This document shows, piece after piece, positions 5,110 to 5,507 of a stretch of DNA of 5,507 nt; the stretch's first letter is position 1; the number at the start of each line of letters is the position of its first letter. The notes under the pieces are model-generated. The model was not told where the DNA came from. It saw nothing but the letters and a program-made list of their open reading frames with translations, and searched no databases. The translations under genes and the position numbers were made by a program. The DNA is from Rhodospirillaceae bacterium UBA6608 (GTDB lineage Bacteria > Pseudomonadota > Alphaproteobacteria > Rhodospirillales_A > Casp-alpha2): NCBI GenBank assembly GCA_002433335.1, contig DJHY01000060.1, positions 1-5,507 on the forward strand, read 5' to 3'.

Positions 5110-5507
5110 ATGACACGCATCGCGATTTTGGACGACTACCAGAACGTCGCCACGAAGCTGGCCGATTGGGGCAGCCTGGGCGCGGACGTCGAAGTTACGT
5201 CCTTCAACGAATTTCTGCAGACCGACGAAGACCGCCTGGCCAAGGCCCTGGCCGGATACGACGTGATCGTCGGCATGCGCGAGCGCACGCGCTTTCCCGC
5301 GTCGCAGTTGGAAAAGCTGCCGGACCTGAAATTGATGGTCACGACCGGCATGCGCAATCTGGCCTGGGACATGGCCAAGGCCAAGGAAATGGGCATCACG
5401 GTCTGCGGCACGAACATTCTGCCGTATCCGGCGTTCGAACAGACCTGGGCCCTGATCTTCGCCGTGACCAAGGAAATCCCCAAGGAAGACCGCTGCATGA
5501 AATCGGG
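5110..5507 (+). CDS. D-2-hydroxyacid dehydrogenase family protein, 3' partial
   Basis: The first 132 codons of an NAD(P)-dependent 2-hydroxyacid dehydrogenase of the SerA/formate-glycerate dehydrogenase superfamily, which interconverts D-2-hydroxy acids and 2-oxo acids. The visible part is the N-terminal substrate-binding half: MTRIAILDDYQNVA (1-14), VGMRERTRFP (54-63), the substrate-loop region LMVTTGMRN (75-83), GITVCGTN (95-102) and the helix EQTWALIFAV (110-119) leading toward the nucleotide-binding domain. MxIAILDDYQN and MRERT-FP mark a subgroup often labelled 3-phosphoglycerate dehydrogenase-like but distinct from true SerA. The Rossmann GxGxxG and the catalytic Arg, Glu and His lie beyond the window, so activity cannot be judged. 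The frame runs open to the right edge. It diverges from the diguanylate cyclase. Family is confident; substrate unknown. Confidence 0.88.
   Translation, partial: MTRIAILDDYQNVATKLADWGSLGADVEVTSFNEFLQTDEDRLAKALAGYDVIVGMRERTRFPASQLEKLPDLKLMVTTGMRNLAWDMAKAKEMGITVCGTNILPYPAFEQTWALIFAVTKEIPKEDRCMKS

Noticed and set aside
1..5507. CRISPR arrays, tRNA or rRNA genes, insertion sequences, attachment sites
   Set aside because: No regularly spaced repeats, cloverleaf-like sequence, transposase motif or terminal repeats were seen on either strand.

Overview
The window (5507 bp, high G+C, compact genes, short gaps) looks like chromosomal DNA from an alphaproteobacterium, probably of Rhodospirillales type. 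This is inferred from base composition and the kinds of protein present, not from a marker gene. It holds six protein-coding genes, the first and last cut by the window edges. I see no RNA genes, insertion sequences, CRISPR arrays, integrase or attachment sites.

Layout from left to right. (1) 1-1332, plus: a response-regulator receiver domain joined to a PP2C/SpoIIE-type phosphatase. The reading frame is open to the left edge, and what is visible there resembles the end of an RsbW-like GHKL kinase domain. (2) 1331-1364: a strong hairpin with an A/T tract, shared by converging genes 1 and 3. (3) 1385-2296, minus: a PrpB-type methylisocitrate lyase family enzyme. (4) 2297-2455: a divergent regulatory region with a TGTATACA palindrome nested inside a wider inverted repeat. 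(5) 2456-2827 and 2866-3897, plus: a probable two-gene operon of a DOPA 4,5-dioxygenase-like extradiol enzyme and a TauD/TfdA-type 2-oxoglutarate/iron dioxygenase. (6) 3924-4868, minus: a soluble PAS-GGDEF diguanylate cyclase with intact active and inhibitory sites. (7) 4869-5109: an AT-richer divergent promoter region. (8) 5110 to the right edge, plus: the N-terminal part of a D-2-hydroxyacid dehydrogenase.

Two themes stand out. The signalling genes (partner-switching phosphatase, diguanylate cyclase) would handle stress or surface-life decisions, but they lie apart in the window and nothing in the sequence ties them together. The metabolic genes (C-C lyase, two non-haem iron oxygenases, 2-hydroxyacid dehydrogenase) suggest catabolism of a small or aromatic organic acid. 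The lyase and the oxygenase pair share a divergent control region, the best sequence argument that they serve one pathway, but the substrate cannot be read from the sequence. No clearly new defence or mobile system is visible. The most unusual items are the apparent kinase-receiver-phosphatase domain order and the lyase/two-dioxygenase cluster with its nested palindrome.
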